Shown here piece by piece: positions 23,283 through 31,228 of a stretch of DNA of 31,228 nucleotides; the stretch's first letter is position 1, and every line of letters starts with the position of its first letter. This DNA comes from a virus. A program made the position numbers and the translations under genes. The DNA lies in IMG/VR virus record IMGVR_UViG_3300044972_000314, positions 1 through 31,228 of that record, one strand, 5' to 3'. The notes beneath the pieces were generated by a model. It searched no databases and was not told the origin of the DNA. It saw only the letters and a list, made by a program, of their open reading frames with translations.

Positions 23283-26012
23283 CTAGTCTTTTCTATCAAA
23301 TTTATTTTTATTTTCTCTAGCAATTTCTAATTGTTTGTTAGCAATTTCTTTTTGAGCTTGTATCTTTTCTCTTTCAATCTGAGCTTTAGTAGAATCATTA
23401 TTCATCCTGTTAGTTTCTTTTTCTCTCTGAAGATTCATTTGATCTTGAAACTGTTCAGAATTTTTGATATCCTTCATAGCATCTAAGTAGTCAGATTGTT
23501 GATTTTCATTTAAATCTACCATAGATCCCATACCAGCAGCTCTAATTTCAGCAACAAGAATATCTCTTTGTCTATTCTTCTCATCTCTCATCTCTTGAGC
23601 ATCAATCTCCATTTTCTTTTGTTTTTCTTGAGACTCAATTTGTTGCTGTTGCATTTGTTGTTGTTGCTGTTGTTCTTCTTGTTTTTGTTTTTGTTGTTTT
23701 TCTTCAGCAGCTTTAAGAGTATTATTAACTTCAGATATTGTATCTGCTTGCACAAGTTTTCCTAAATCATAAATAGTAGCACCTGTAGTATTATTTGTCA
23801 TAGCCATTTGTTTCAATTGCTCTAACACAGCTCTATGATTTGCTGTTGTACTACAGAATATATTAAGATCTCTCATCAATAAGTCAGTTCCATTTATTTG
23901 GAAGTTTACATTCTCATCATTGGTTGTCATGTAGGAAAGCCTTGCTGACGGTTTTGTTGAGTGATAGTACTGAGCAAGATCAGTTCTCATTGTATGAACC
24001 CGTGGCATTAGATAATCACAGTGTTGAATAAAGAATACTTCTGTTTGTGCATAAGATGCTGATGCAGCTTGCTCAACTCCAGTAGCAGTCATTTGTGACA
24101 ACTGTTGACCCATTCTTTGTGGATTAATACCAATCACATCATAAGCTTGTTGCTTAAAGTGTTCTGCTAATTTAATCCTTGACATTAACCTGTTTGTTTG
24201 TTCAAGGTCTAATTTTTGGAAGTGTTGGAAACTTAGTGGGTTTTCTGTATTGGTAATAGATGTGTCTAATGGTAACATCTGGAAATTTTTCATAGCAACA
24301 TAAGCTTTTGCTAAGTTATTTTTCCCCCAGTCTTCACCCGCGGAATGTCTTGGTAATGCATTTTGATCAAGTAATATCACAGTACCTAACTCATCAACTA
24401 GTATATCAGCTATTTGGTTATTTACTATGTTATACCCAATCTGGTATGGCTTCATTAAGTCTAACAAAGATGTTGACTTAGTATTTCTATCTGAGAACAC
24501 AGCTCCTTCTACAGGAAGCTTACATCCATATAAACTACTGTCACCTTTAAATTGGAACTTTAAAGGACCAATATGGTTCTTATCTATACCAATGTAGATT
24601 GGAGAAAAACCACCAGGATTGTTCATACCCCAGAATGAAGGAATATTAGGACCAATTTTTACACCACCCCAAACTTCATTGATCCAGATCCAGTCAATAT
24701 GTTCTCCATATACAAGATTCTCTTTAGTTTTATTCTTAAACAATCTTGTATCATAAATTGGATTATCAGTTACTTTATAATCTTCAGTAATGATTTCATT
24801 AATAACTTCACCATTATCTTTTATTTTAGTTAAGTGACCAACTTTTCTCTGAGACTTCCAATAACAACTTGTAACTCTTAACAAATATGCTGTACCTTGA
24901 TCATAGTAATCTTCACCTTCAGAAAGGATTTGATTAACTATATCACCACCATCATATACAGAACCAGCCATCATTGTAGTGTACTGTCTGTATGCTAATG
25001 AAGGCATGTTAGTATTCCATTCATGAGACTTGGTAGCATCATAGAAAGTACCATCATTTTGACCACCTATTGCATAACCTGCAGATCTGATTGGATAAAT
25101 AGCTTCTAATGCTTCATGTTGTTCTTCTGTAAGCAAGTAACCATACTTATCAATTACATCCGCTACAGTCATCATATCTACTTTACCTACCCAGTTACCT
25201 TGAGATATATATCTTGCATCCGGAGACTTGTGATAAAAAGTTACAGGAGGATTCCATAATTCTACTTCATAATCATCTTCCATCATTCTAAAGTGCCAGA
25301 ACTCTCTATCTGTAATAAGCATATCTCTAAACCCTCTATCTTCAAGCTCCTCCATGCGGAATCTTTCAACATCCACTTTATGTTGGTGAGAAGCCCACTG
25401 TTCTACCATTGATCTATAATCCTTCTTAAAGAAGTTTTCTATTTCTGGTAATGATTTAAGACTTTCTGGATTTAATTGTTGTTGTGCTTCTGGTGATTCA
25501 GGATCTAAGCCTTGTTCCATTAATGCAGCTTGAATTTTAACTCTTGCATTTTCCATTAATGTATCTTCTACCATCTTTCTCTTTTGCTCCATCATCTCAT
25601 TGTATGAGAATTCATCCACAGCTCTGTAAGTAAGTTTAGTAGACCTTTTAGCAAATTCTGCTACAAGAACATTAATAACATTTGGAATGATTGGATAAAA
25701 CTTTAATTCTAAAGCTGACCAGTCTTCTCTAGTTAATACATCAACAATTTCTTTCATTTCATTGTTTTCTTCAACTATGTAATCTGACTTGTCTATAATA
25801 CCTTTAGCAAGCTTATAGTTTTTCATCAGCCTCCGTGCATTTCTGCGGATTTGTTTTAACCCATTCCACTCTAACCAGTCAAGATTCCAAGCTGCCCACT
25901 CTTCATCTTTTTCCTTTTTAGGAACAAATTGCAAAGGTTGGGTAATACTACCCATTCTATTATGAGATGCCTTTGCTCCTTTTTTTAACTGTAATGCGTT
26001 ATATACTTGCAT
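23283..26012 (-). CDS. Portal protein (909 aa)
   Basis: Large protein directly after TerL. The N-terminal half has the helical layout and aromatic-rich segments of a dodecameric portal (LMKNYKLAKGIIDKSDY near 62-78; DREFWHFRMMEDDYEVELWN near 240). The middle has ISTxxPxx-like loops and helices with LMSRIKLAEHFKQQAYDVIG (about 611-630). The C-terminal 140 residues are a Gln/Glu/Lys-rich coiled coil with a long Gln run (about 768-795), an unusual extension that probably projects into the capsid. Position 1 nt after TerL and upstream of scaffold and capsid supports the call. The portal forms the DNA entry ring for packaging. Confidence 0.85.
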   Translation of the reverse strand: MQVYNALQLKKGAKASHNRMGSITQPLQFVPKKEKDEEWAAWNLDWLEWNGLKQIRRNARRLMKNYKLAKGIIDKSDYIVEENNEMKEIVDVLTREDWSALELKFYPIIPNVINVLVAEFAKRSTKLTYRAVDEFSYNEMMEQKRKMVEDTLMENARVKIQAALMEQGLDPESPEAQQQLNPESLKSLPEIENFFKKDYRSMVEQWASHQHKVDVERFRMEELEDRGFRDMLITDREFWHFRMMEDDYEVELWNPPVTFYHKSPDARYISQGNWVGKVDMMTVADVIDKYGYLLTEEQHEALEAIYPIRSAGYAIGGQNDGTFYDATKSHEWNTNMPSLAYRQYTTMMAGSVYDGGDIVNQILSEGEDYYDQGTAYLLRVTSCYWKSQRKVGHLTKIKDNGEVINEIITEDYKVTDNPIYDTRLFKNKTKENLVYGEHIDWIWINEVWGGVKIGPNIPSFWGMNNPGGFSPIYIGIDKNHIGPLKFQFKGDSSLYGCKLPVEGAVFSDRNTKSTSLLDLMKPYQIGYNIVNNQIADILVDELGTVILLDQNALPRHSAGEDWGKNNLAKAYVAMKNFQMLPLDTSITNTENPLSFQHFQKLDLEQTNRLMSRIKLAEHFKQQAYDVIGINPQRMGQQLSQMTATGVEQAASASYAQTEVFFIQHCDYLMPRVHTMRTDLAQYYHSTKPSARLSYMTTNDENVNFQINGTDLLMRDLNIFCSTTANHRAVLEQLKQMAMTNNTTGATIYDLGKLVQADTISEVNNTLKAAEEKQQKQKQEEQQQQQQMQQQQIESQEKQKKMEIDAQEMRDEKNRQRDILVAEIRAAGMGSMVDLNENQQSDYLDAMKDIKNSEQFQDQMNLQREKETNRMNNDSTKAQIEREKIQAQKEIANKQLEIARENKNKFDRKD

Positions 26013-26013
26013 G

Positions 26014-28221
26014 TTATTTTATATTTTTAAAAGGAGATCTGCTTATTTTACCTCCTAAGTGGTTACCAGTCTTCCCCATATGACGGAAAGGACTACTATT
26101 TAATTTATACAAATTTTTTGAATTATCCAAGTTTTTGGCTGCTTCATCCTTGATTACCCGCTTGGTAAACCCTCTATTAGACTGCTGAATTTTCATAAAA
26201 GCAACTAAAGCACAAAATGCTACAAGTCTATCCACGTTGACACCATCAGAATAAGCAAACATTTCTTTGATAAGCATAATATCCGGTATTCTTTCAATAC
26301 CATATTTTGTTCTTACTACAGTGCCATCAGGCTTTAATTCCTGATCCAATTCTTCTTTGGTATACTCAATAGCATAACTTAATAAATGTGACTTGAACAA
26401 AGTACCTGTATTCTTCCAACCATACTCCTGGAATACATTGTTATTGGATCCTAAATCCTTTAAAAACATAATCTGGCTTTTAGGTACAAGATACTTCTGC
26501 TTCTTTCTAGATATCATGTATTGGATAAACAATGAAATGTTATTCTCTATTATTGTCCATGCATTATACATCTCAATAATGTGCTCTAACATTCTATGTG
26601 TTTTGTTTATATCATCATACCTACCACACCAAGCTGCTACAATTTTATCTGGTTCAATATATGTTTCTGTTTCAATACCTGTAACTTTAGTAACTTCAAC
26701 AGGAGCTTTCATTACATAGATAGAACATAATGATTCTGATGTTGTTGTTTTACCTTCCGCTACGGGGTCAATAGATGCATAGTACATTCCAAATGTAGGA
26801 TTTTCTATTGGTCTCTCCCATACTACAAGTACACCAGTTTTATCTTCTGTTTTCTTTGATACAGGAAATTCACTAATAGGTCTTCTGTTAGAATGTTCTA
26901 ACCTCATTTTACCATCAGCATCTGTCAATATATCTAGATACTCTGGTCCGTATTCTTTATCTTCTATTCTTCTTTGTTGTGCTGTAAGAAGGTGTGTGGG
27001 AAACTTAGATACCGTTCTATGGTCAAATGCTTCCTTGATATTTCTTGGGTGCTGAGAAATCCTTAACTGGTATGTCTCAGGATCTAATTCTTTTTTCCAT
27101 GCTTCAAACTGATCATCTAAAGCTTGTAGTGCTTCTTCTACTTTTGAGTTTCCAAAGTTATCAATATATGGAGGCATAGACCACTGTTCAGGTATAAATA
27201 AACCTGACACACCTATAGTACCTTTATCATCTATCAGATCTGTTTCTACTACGTAGATATCATTAGCTACTGGGTCAGATATCATTTTTCTCAATGGTTC
27301 ACATTGTGACAAATCCCCCACAGATCCCGCTGCAATAAACATACCTGTTGTAATTAAACCTGATCTCATTGCAGGTCTCATATACTCATATGTTTGATCC
27401 ATCTTAGGAGCAATCCCGGCCTCCTCATGAAAGAAGTATTTTACCGGACCCCCTACACCATTTGTTGGATCTTTCTCAAATGACATACCTTGGATAGTAC
27501 CTTTAAGACCAACTTCTGTTTTTCTATCACCTCTTCTTACCTCAATTTTCTGTTGCCACATCATAACCTTGTCTGGAGACATAGGTCTATACCATGCTGT
27601 ATGCTCATTAAGGAAAGCTGCATATTCTTGTAAAAATTTCCAAGAACCTTTTTCATTTATGTAGTCTTTAAGACTGGCACCAATTTTTAAAGTAACCCCT
27701 TCTTCAAACCATTGTTGATTAACAAGCTTTGCCATGTGATAATAAGAAGAGGCTATCTGTCTTTTTTTAAGAATTGCAACATGTTTATAATTTAGTTCCG
27801 CTAGTATCTCATATAGTGCCATATGATACTGTGCATCCCTGATATCAGCAAAACCAAACTTTTGAATCTCTTTATTAAAGATAGGTAAGAAATTTAACCA
27901 CATGTAGTAATCTCTGGTCATATACCAGGCCTTACCATTTTCTTTAATTAAAAGTCCTCTTCTACATTTTGCTTTTTGGTCATCCCAATATTTAATAAAA
28001 TCTTTTGATTTAAAAGGTGCTGTACAGTAAACCTTATCTTTATTAAATTTAGTTGATTCTTGTGTAAATAACTTTGTACTAGTATCATCAAACTCATACT
28101 TACCAGGTTCTCTAAAAACATTGCTCAATAAATAATTATAGAACTCTTCTCTAGAATTAAAGTCAGTAGTGGTCCATGTACCGTTATCCCATGTTGGTAT
28201 GTCTTGATATATCTCTCTCAT
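26014..28221 (-). CDS. terL: Terminase large subunit (TerL), with a divergent Walker A
   Basis: 735 aa, typical length. ATPase: Walker A-like LKKRQIASSY (151-160) lacks the usual G-K-S/T; Walker B is KYFFHEEAG (261-269, with E266-E267); coupling motif MFIAAGSVGD (294-303). RNase H-like nuclease: D485 (ASIDPVAEG), E559 (TIIENN) and D664 (VNVDRLVAF) form the acidic triad. TerL packages the genome into the procapsid through the portal, cutting concatemers. It starts 2 nt after the 171-aa gene and ends 1 nt before the portal gene. The altered P-loop may still bind ATP through other lysine or arginine residues (K152, K153, R154), so loss of function is not implied. Confidence 0.92.
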   Translation of the reverse strand: MREIYQDIPTWDNGTWTTTDFNSREEFYNYLLSNVFREPGKYEFDDTSTKLFTQESTKFNKDKVYCTAPFKSKDFIKYWDDQKAKCRRGLLIKENGKAWYMTRDYYMWLNFLPIFNKEIQKFGFADIRDAQYHMALYEILAELNYKHVAILKKRQIASSYYHMAKLVNQQWFEEGVTLKIGASLKDYINEKGSWKFLQEYAAFLNEHTAWYRPMSPDKVMMWQQKIEVRRGDRKTEVGLKGTIQGMSFEKDPTNGVGGPVKYFFHEEAGIAPKMDQTYEYMRPAMRSGLITTGMFIAAGSVGDLSQCEPLRKMISDPVANDIYVVETDLIDDKGTIGVSGLFIPEQWSMPPYIDNFGNSKVEEALQALDDQFEAWKKELDPETYQLRISQHPRNIKEAFDHRTVSKFPTHLLTAQQRRIEDKEYGPEYLDILTDADGKMRLEHSNRRPISEFPVSKKTEDKTGVLVVWERPIENPTFGMYYASIDPVAEGKTTTSESLCSIYVMKAPVEVTKVTGIETETYIEPDKIVAAWCGRYDDINKTHRMLEHIIEMYNAWTIIENNISLFIQYMISRKKQKYLVPKSQIMFLKDLGSNNNVFQEYGWKNTGTLFKSHLLSYAIEYTKEELDQELKPDGTVVRTKYGIERIPDIMLIKEMFAYSDGVNVDRLVAFCALVAFMKIQQSNRGFTKRVIKDEAAKNLDNSKNLYKLNSSPFRHMGKTGNHLGGKISRSPFKNIK

Positions 28222-28223
28222 AA

Positions 28224-28739
28224 TTATTGATCATAACCTAAACCAATTCCTCCACGCACTTTGCTGGATTGTTCATCTTGTAAGTCTTTATACACTCCTT
28301 TAAATGATGCTCTAATCTGATCAAAGTTTTTTGCAGCTGCAATAAGAGAGTTTATGTTACCGTCTCTTCCTGCAGTGATCTGTGTATTCTCCATATACCT
28401 AGCTAATCTATCTAACATAGATGACATACCTTTGTATGCTCTAGATGTTGGAGTTTCATACATTCTTTGACAGAATAATAAAGCAATTCTTATGTCTTCA
28501 TCCTCTGTAGAAAACTCTGCTTCTATCTCAGTTAAAATTACACTTTCTTTATCAATCTCTGGTGTATTAAAAAATGGATTCATATCCGGGTTTGGACATG
28601 TCATATAAAACAGATATTGATAAATTTTAAGATGATCATCTGGATAGTTATCCATGATATCTTTTAGTGCTTTTAAAGTATAGCAGTGCTCAGTTGGAAT
28701 TACAGCACCATTCTGAACATCAAATAATCTTACAATCAT
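28224..28739 (-). CDS. Unknown protein before TerL, possible small terminase (171 aa)
   Basis: A mostly helical protein with an N-terminal Tyr-rich segment and a region PTSRAYKGMSSMLDRLARYM (about 103-122). No clear helix-turn-helix is visible. It overlaps the nuclease gene by ATGA and ends 2 nt before TerL, the usual place for a small terminase in other phages. A packaging or recombination accessory role is a guess from place only. Confidence 0.4.
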   Translation of the reverse strand: MIVRLFDVQNGAVIPTEHCYTLKALKDIMDNYPDDHLKIYQYLFYMTCPNPDMNPFFNTPEIDKESVILTEIEAEFSTEDEDIRIALLFCQRMYETPTSRAYKGMSSMLDRLARYMENTQITAGRDGNINSLIAAAKNFDQIRASFKGVYKDLQDEQSSKVRGGIGLGYDQ

Positions 28740-29575
28740 TTCTTTTTAATTTTAATACCATTCTCTTTTACATAATGCATCAAAGCAGTTACCTCATCTA
28801 TTAGATATGGTACGGCCATAGGAATAACTTCTTTTACTACTGGTTCTCCGGTATGATCTCTTTTAACTACTGGGTATCCATATTCATCCTCAGATTCTAC
28901 TTCAAATGTAACATGGTGAATAAATATCCTTCCCGGTTTTAATTTAGGATTGTGTTTAAGAATCATATACATATACACACTTAGCTGTATTGCATAATGA
29001 TTAAAATTACAGTCATCTAAACTATCTATTGGAAACATCATCTTATCTGAAGCACCTTCCCAATTTACAAAAGATTCTGTTTTAATCTCCTTGTTAGTTT
29101 TATAATCTATGATATTTACTTTACCATTTACTACCTCAACTAAATCTGATTGACCACAGATACCTGCAGATTTAAGAAAGACCATGTGCTCAGGATAAAT
29201 ACCTTCTTCAAGTTTTTGTGACGGAGCCATCTTTATACCACTTTCTGTTAAAGGTACAGGAGCAACAACAGGAACAGTCTTACCTTCTCTTTCTATAGAA
29301 GCAAGCGCACATAAATCATCTTCTCTTTGATTATGATAATATGTACCAAGTGTTACAGCTCTGTCAGCTTCAGCTTCCCAAATCCCTTGAATCTTTTTAG
29401 GTTCAATACCAAACCACTTAGATCTTTTATTTTTACTTACTTTTTCTGCAATCTTTTTTGCATCAAAAGGTTTTTTAAAATGGGATACTAAAGTAGTAAC
29501 TGAAATCCAATCAATCTTTTCTTCAGCCTCTAAGCTTTTGTAACTATGGTCTTTTGCATTAAAGTATATACTCAT
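28736..29575 (-). CDS. PD-(D/E)XK nuclease, RecB/Cas4 type (279 aa)
   Basis: Motifs in order: GTYYH (77-81, the RecB-like G-x-x-x-H), E129 in GIYPEHMVF, GQSDLVE (141-147, D144), IIDYKT (155-160, D157 and K159), and HYAIQLSVYMYM (193-204, Q197 with Y201 as the typical helix). This is a single-domain exonuclease of the RecB/Cas4-like PD-(D/E)XK class; no helicase part or clear four-Cys iron-sulfur cluster is seen. Such genes beside TerL may process DNA ends during recombination-dependent replication or packaging. It overlaps the next gene by 4 nt. The upstream neighbour is a Cys-rich small protein. Confidence 0.85.
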   Translation of the reverse strand: MSIYFNAKDHSYKSLEAEEKIDWISVTTLVSHFKKPFDAKKIAEKVSKNKRSKWFGIEPKKIQGIWEAEADRAVTLGTYYHNQREDDLCALASIEREGKTVPVVAPVPLTESGIKMAPSQKLEEGIYPEHMVFLKSAGICGQSDLVEVVNGKVNIIDYKTNKEIKTESFVNWEGASDKMMFPIDSLDDCNFNHYAIQLSVYMYMILKHNPKLKPGRIFIHHVTFEVESEDEYGYPVVKRDHTGEPVVKEVIPMAVPYLIDEVTALMHYVKENGIKIKKK

Positions 29576-29576
29576 A

Positions 29577-29879
29577 TTATTTAAGTTTATCTAGATTATC
29601 TTCATCTTCTTCTGATATTAAAGCTTTCCATCTAAAATCAGGACAGCTTGATGATAATGATCTAGTTTTAAAAGAAAGTGAACAACCACATAAATTACAA
29701 CAAGGTTGTGTACCAGGCATAACACATGATTTACCTTCTTCATCCTTTCTTACACAGGCATTACATTTTGCCATTCTTGCCGCTGCTATCTCTTCAACAA
29801 ACTGATCTCTAATAATAGAATTTTTAATTCCCTCCATTATCTCTTTCCGGTGTTTCCAGATGTTTTGAAATGTACTCAT
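29577..29879 (-). CDS. Cys-rich small protein, putative zinc ribbon (100 aa)
   Basis: The N-terminus is helical. Cysteines at C39, C42, C52, C60, C61, C64, C66 and C79 form CNAC...C...CCNLCGC...C, a two-site zinc pattern. The tail is acidic (EEDEDNLDKLK). The gene overlaps the HU/IHF-like gene by 56 nt when started at 29879; an internal Met (29837) would cut this to 14 nt, so the true start is uncertain. Position beside HU/IHF-like and nuclease genes suggests a DNA- or RNA-contacting accessory role. Confidence 0.5.
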   Translation of the reverse strand: MSTFQNIWKHRKEIMEGIKNSIIRDQFVEEIAAARMAKCNACVRKDEEGKSCVMPGTQPCCNLCGCSLSFKTRSLSSSCPDFRWKALISEEDEDNLDKLK

Positions 29880-30234
29880 GTTTAATAGTTTTAATATTAT
29901 TCTTTTTTTCTTCTTCTTTTAAAATGATGATGTGTAATTCTTTTAACAATACAAGTTTATTTTCCAACCTTTTTTTGTTAAAGTAAGCATTAAATGTAGA
30001 AGTGTCATGACCCTGTAGTTTTTTTTCTGCATCACTTATACCTTTTCTTACAGTATGAGGTTTGCATACAAACTGGCCCAATCCATCTACACTGATTCTA
30101 GGATGTACAAGATTAGATAACTTCTGTCTCAAATCCTTGTACATAAACTCTACAAGATCCTCAATCAAATGCTCACTGATACTTAACTCTTCTGAAAGAG
30201 TTTTATACAAGCTGTGTGTTTTCTTCGGATTCAT
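29824..30234 (-). CDS. HU/IHF-like DNA-binding protein (136 aa)
   Basis: HU/IHF pattern: helical YKTLSEELSISEHLIEDLVE (10-29), a second helix through FMYKDLRQKL, then HPRISVDGLGQFVCKPHTVR (43-62), like the G-F-G-x-F turn after the helical pair. A charged C-terminal helix (K/E-rich) is added, making it longer than classic HU (about 90 aa). The canonical 'RNP' arm is not clear, so DNA bending may be altered. IHF-like proteins are a known feature of crAss-like phages, where they may condense or bend virion DNA. The gene overlaps its neighbours on both sides (32 and 56 nt), implying translational coupling. Confidence 0.65.
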   Translation of the reverse strand: MNPKKTHSLYKTLSEELSISEHLIEDLVEFMYKDLRQKLSNLVHPRISVDGLGQFVCKPHTVRKGISDAEKKLQGHDTSTFNAYFNKKRLENKLVLLKELHIIILKEEEKKNNIKTIKHEYISKHLETPERDNGGN

Positions 30235-30592
30235 AACCTAATAATTTATAGTCAAGTAATATTGTTCCTGCTGTTTGAATCTTTAATGCTGGGTTAAGCA
30301 TTACTTGTTTTTTATTATTTGGATCTTTAACTACTAATCCATTCTTTTCAGCTTTATTGATGCAGTTTCTTACAGTCTGTGGAGATTTAAAAATCCAATC
30401 CTCTTCAGAAGATGCATCATAACAAAAATGAGTTAACTCTACTGGTTGGTTAAAACTTAATAATGTTAAACAATTTAGATCAGATTCACTCATTACTACA
30501 CGGTTGATGTAGCAATGAGTTAGTATCTGAAACTTAACCACATCCCATTTAGGCATCTTCACCTTTTTTTGAACTTGGTTAACTGTAGCCAT
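30203..30592 (-). CDS. Winged-helix-like DNA-binding protein (129 aa)
   Basis: An N-terminal helical part (about 14-50), a helix with SPQTVRNCINKAEKNGLVV (70-88) as a recognition helix, and a beta wing (KDPNNKKQVMLNPAL, 89-103) give the layout of a winged helix. The protein may act as regulator of the late operon or bind DNA for packaging; it cannot be told which. It lies 2 nt after the first gene of the unit and overlaps the HU/IHF-like gene by 32 nt. Confidence 0.5.
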   Translation of the reverse strand: MATVNQVQKKVKMPKWDVVKFQILTHCYINRVVMSESDLNCLTLLSFNQPVELTHFCYDASSEEDWIFKSPQTVRNCINKAEKNGLVVKDPNNKKQVMLNPALKIQTAGTILLDYKLLGYESEENTQLV

Positions 30593-30594
30593 TA

Positions 30595-30891
30595 TTATGA
30601 TTTTTTAAGTTTTCTTTCTGCTGTAGGAGTAGGTTGTTCCGCAGTTTCTTTTTCTTCTTCATCCCCATGGTCAGCAGTATCTTGCTCTTGTTGTGCTGCC
30701 ATAATGTTAGCCCACTGAATTTGTAATGTAGCTCTCTTAAATCTTGATTCCTCAATCTCAGTTAATAACTTCTCATACTTTGCTTGAGATTCCAAATAAG
30801 GAAGTGACTCATCATAGAACTGCTTCATTTCATCCTTTCTTGCAGCTAACTCTTCTTGAGTTAATTCTCTTTCTTCAGTTACATTTTCCAT
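30595..30891 (-). CDS. Acidic coiled-coil protein, first gene of the late unit (98 aa)
   Basis: The ATG at 30891 is chosen; a TTG 33 nt upstream would add 11 residues but lies in the leader next to the promoter candidate. Very charged helices (TEERELTQEELAARKDEMKQ, residues 5-24; SRFKRATLQIQWANIMAAQQ, about 49-68) suggest a coiled coil, then an acidic, Thr/Pro-rich linker and a basic end. No family recognised. As first gene after a terminator and candidate promoter it may be a regulator or structural cofactor. Confidence 0.45.
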   Translation of the reverse strand: MENVTEERELTQEELAARKDEMKQFYDESLPYLESQAKYEKLLTEIEESRFKRATLQIQWANIMAAQQEQDTADHGDEEEKETAEQPTPTAERKLKKS

Positions 30892-30913
30892 TTTTATATA
30901 TTTTAAGTTTAAA

Positions 30914-30921
30914 CAAAAATA
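30914..30921 (-). promoter_or_regulatory. Candidate -7 promoter element for the late unit
   Basis: Minus-strand TATTTTTG matches the Bacteroidota TAnnTTTG box. A -33 TTTG at the usual distance is not clear (ATTT only). It lies between an upstream terminator and the first late gene, where a promoter is expected. Confidence 0.3.
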
Positions 30922-30950
30922 CAAATAAAGTTTAAATCTTAAATATTTAA

Positions 30951-30983
30951 AATAAAAAATCCAGATGTTTAATACACCTGGAT
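30951..30983 (-). terminator. Rho-independent terminator ending the upstream unit
   Basis: Minus-strand arms ATCCAGGTGT (30974-30983) and ACATCTGGAT (30959-30968), 10 pairs with one G-T wobble, 5-nt loop, then TTTTTTATT. It lies after the 52-aa gene and before the late unit. Confidence 0.75.
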
Positions 30984-31012
30984 CATAGTAATTTAAATTA
31001 TAGCAATGAGTA

Positions 31013-31171
31013 TTATCTATTTTTCAATGTAAAATTTAAAATAGTTAATGCATAAAATTCTCTGTTAATATCAACCTCAATACCAAATATATCTAAGCTA
31101 GATATTCTAAGTTTAAGTATTAACTTATCCCATTGTTTGTTTGGAGACTTCCAATTGTTTCTTACTTTCAT
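31013..31171 (-). CDS. Small hypothetical protein (52 aa)
   Basis: Open frame from ATG at 31171 to TAA at 31013: MKVRNNWKSPNKQWDKLILK and onward, ending NFTLKNR. A basic N-terminus and hydrophobic strands (LRISSLDIFGIEVDI) suggest a small alpha/beta protein. A run of 53 codons without a stop in this AT-rich DNA is modest evidence, but the A-rich leader and the terminator right after it support a real gene. Function unknown. Confidence 0.4.
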   Translation of the reverse strand: MKVRNNWKSPNKQWDKLILKLRISSLDIFGIEVDINREFYALTILNFTLKNR

Positions 31172-31200
31172 ACTTTAAAACAGTTTAATTAATTTAATTT

Positions 31201-31228
31201 TTAGTGTGTTTCTTCTACTGTTGTAGGT
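31201..31228 (-). CDS. Possible 3' end of an upstream gene (partial)
   Basis: On the minus strand the last bases read P-T-T-V-E-E-T-H then TAA at 31201-31203, before the leader of the 52-aa gene. Too short to be sure; two other frames also stop nearby. Confidence 0.2.

Noticed and set aside
23279-23290. Perfect 12-bp palindrome AAGACTAGTCTT at the portal stop codon as a terminator
   Set aside because: No loop is possible without breaking the stem, and no U-tract follows directly; more likely chance or a short site.
26393-26719. Plus-strand open frame of 108 codons antisense to TerL
   Set aside because: Entirely inside the TerL nuclease-domain coding region, with no leader or neighbour on that strand.
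1-31228. tRNA genes, CRISPR arrays or insertion sequences
   Set aside because: No cloverleaf-like stretch, spaced repeats or transposase motifs were seen; nearly all DNA is accounted for by minus-strand genes.

Overview
The window looks like part of the genome of a tailed phage of Bacteroidota, most likely a crAss-like (Crassvirales-type) or related podovirus-like phage. The DNA is strongly AT-rich, and every gene I can support lies on the minus strand, tightly packed, often with 1-5 nt gaps or ATGA/TAATG overlaps. Starts have A-rich leaders and no Shine-Dalgarno sequence, as is usual in Bacteroidota. Several virion genes carry SprB/PKD-like 'GGTGPYTYxW' modules, known from Bacteroidota surface adhesins. 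Gene order (winged-helix and HU/IHF-like proteins, nuclease, TerL, portal, scaffold candidate, major capsid protein, small proteins, connectors, fibres, ring proteins, giant tail-tip protein) is that of a phage late module read from right to left.

Right end (31.2-28.2 kb): the end of an unknown upstream unit with a 52-aa gene and a terminator, then a new unit starting at 30891. This unit holds an acidic coiled-coil protein, a winged-helix protein, an HU/IHF-like protein, a Cys-rich zinc-binding candidate, a PD-(D/E)XK RecB/Cas4-like nuclease, and a 171-aa protein just before TerL. Packaging and head block (28.2-19.2 kb): TerL, portal with a Gln-rich coiled-coil tail, putative scaffold, major capsid protein, a strong terminator-like hairpin, and a conserved-looking 338-aa protein.

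Small-protein block (19.2-16.4 kb): nine short, mostly Lys-rich proteins (48-131 aa), including a DUF6321-like protein, interrupted by one endonuclease VII-type HNH gene. The HNH gene sits exactly at the 3' end of the DUF6321-like gene and copies its tail. Connector and structural block (16.4-12.7 kb): a connector-like protein, a Dps/DUF5856-like four-helix protein, a large beta-rich virion protein followed by a strong terminator, and two Cys-containing proteins.

Fibre block (12.7-5.8 kb): a Cys-rich protein with three tandem repeats, a fibre with a C1q/TNF-like tip, and three proteins with SprB/PKD-like modules. Most share a Cys-bearing N-terminal module. Left block (5.7 kb to the left edge): a terminator plus a good TAnnTTTG promoter, then a 193-aa conserved-type protein, two ring/connector-like proteins and the N-terminal 1117 residues of a giant tail-tip ('muzzle'-like) protein that runs off the edge. 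There is no gene-free stretch over 300 bases and I saw no tRNA, CRISPR array or insertion sequence. All family assignments were made by eye, without searches.
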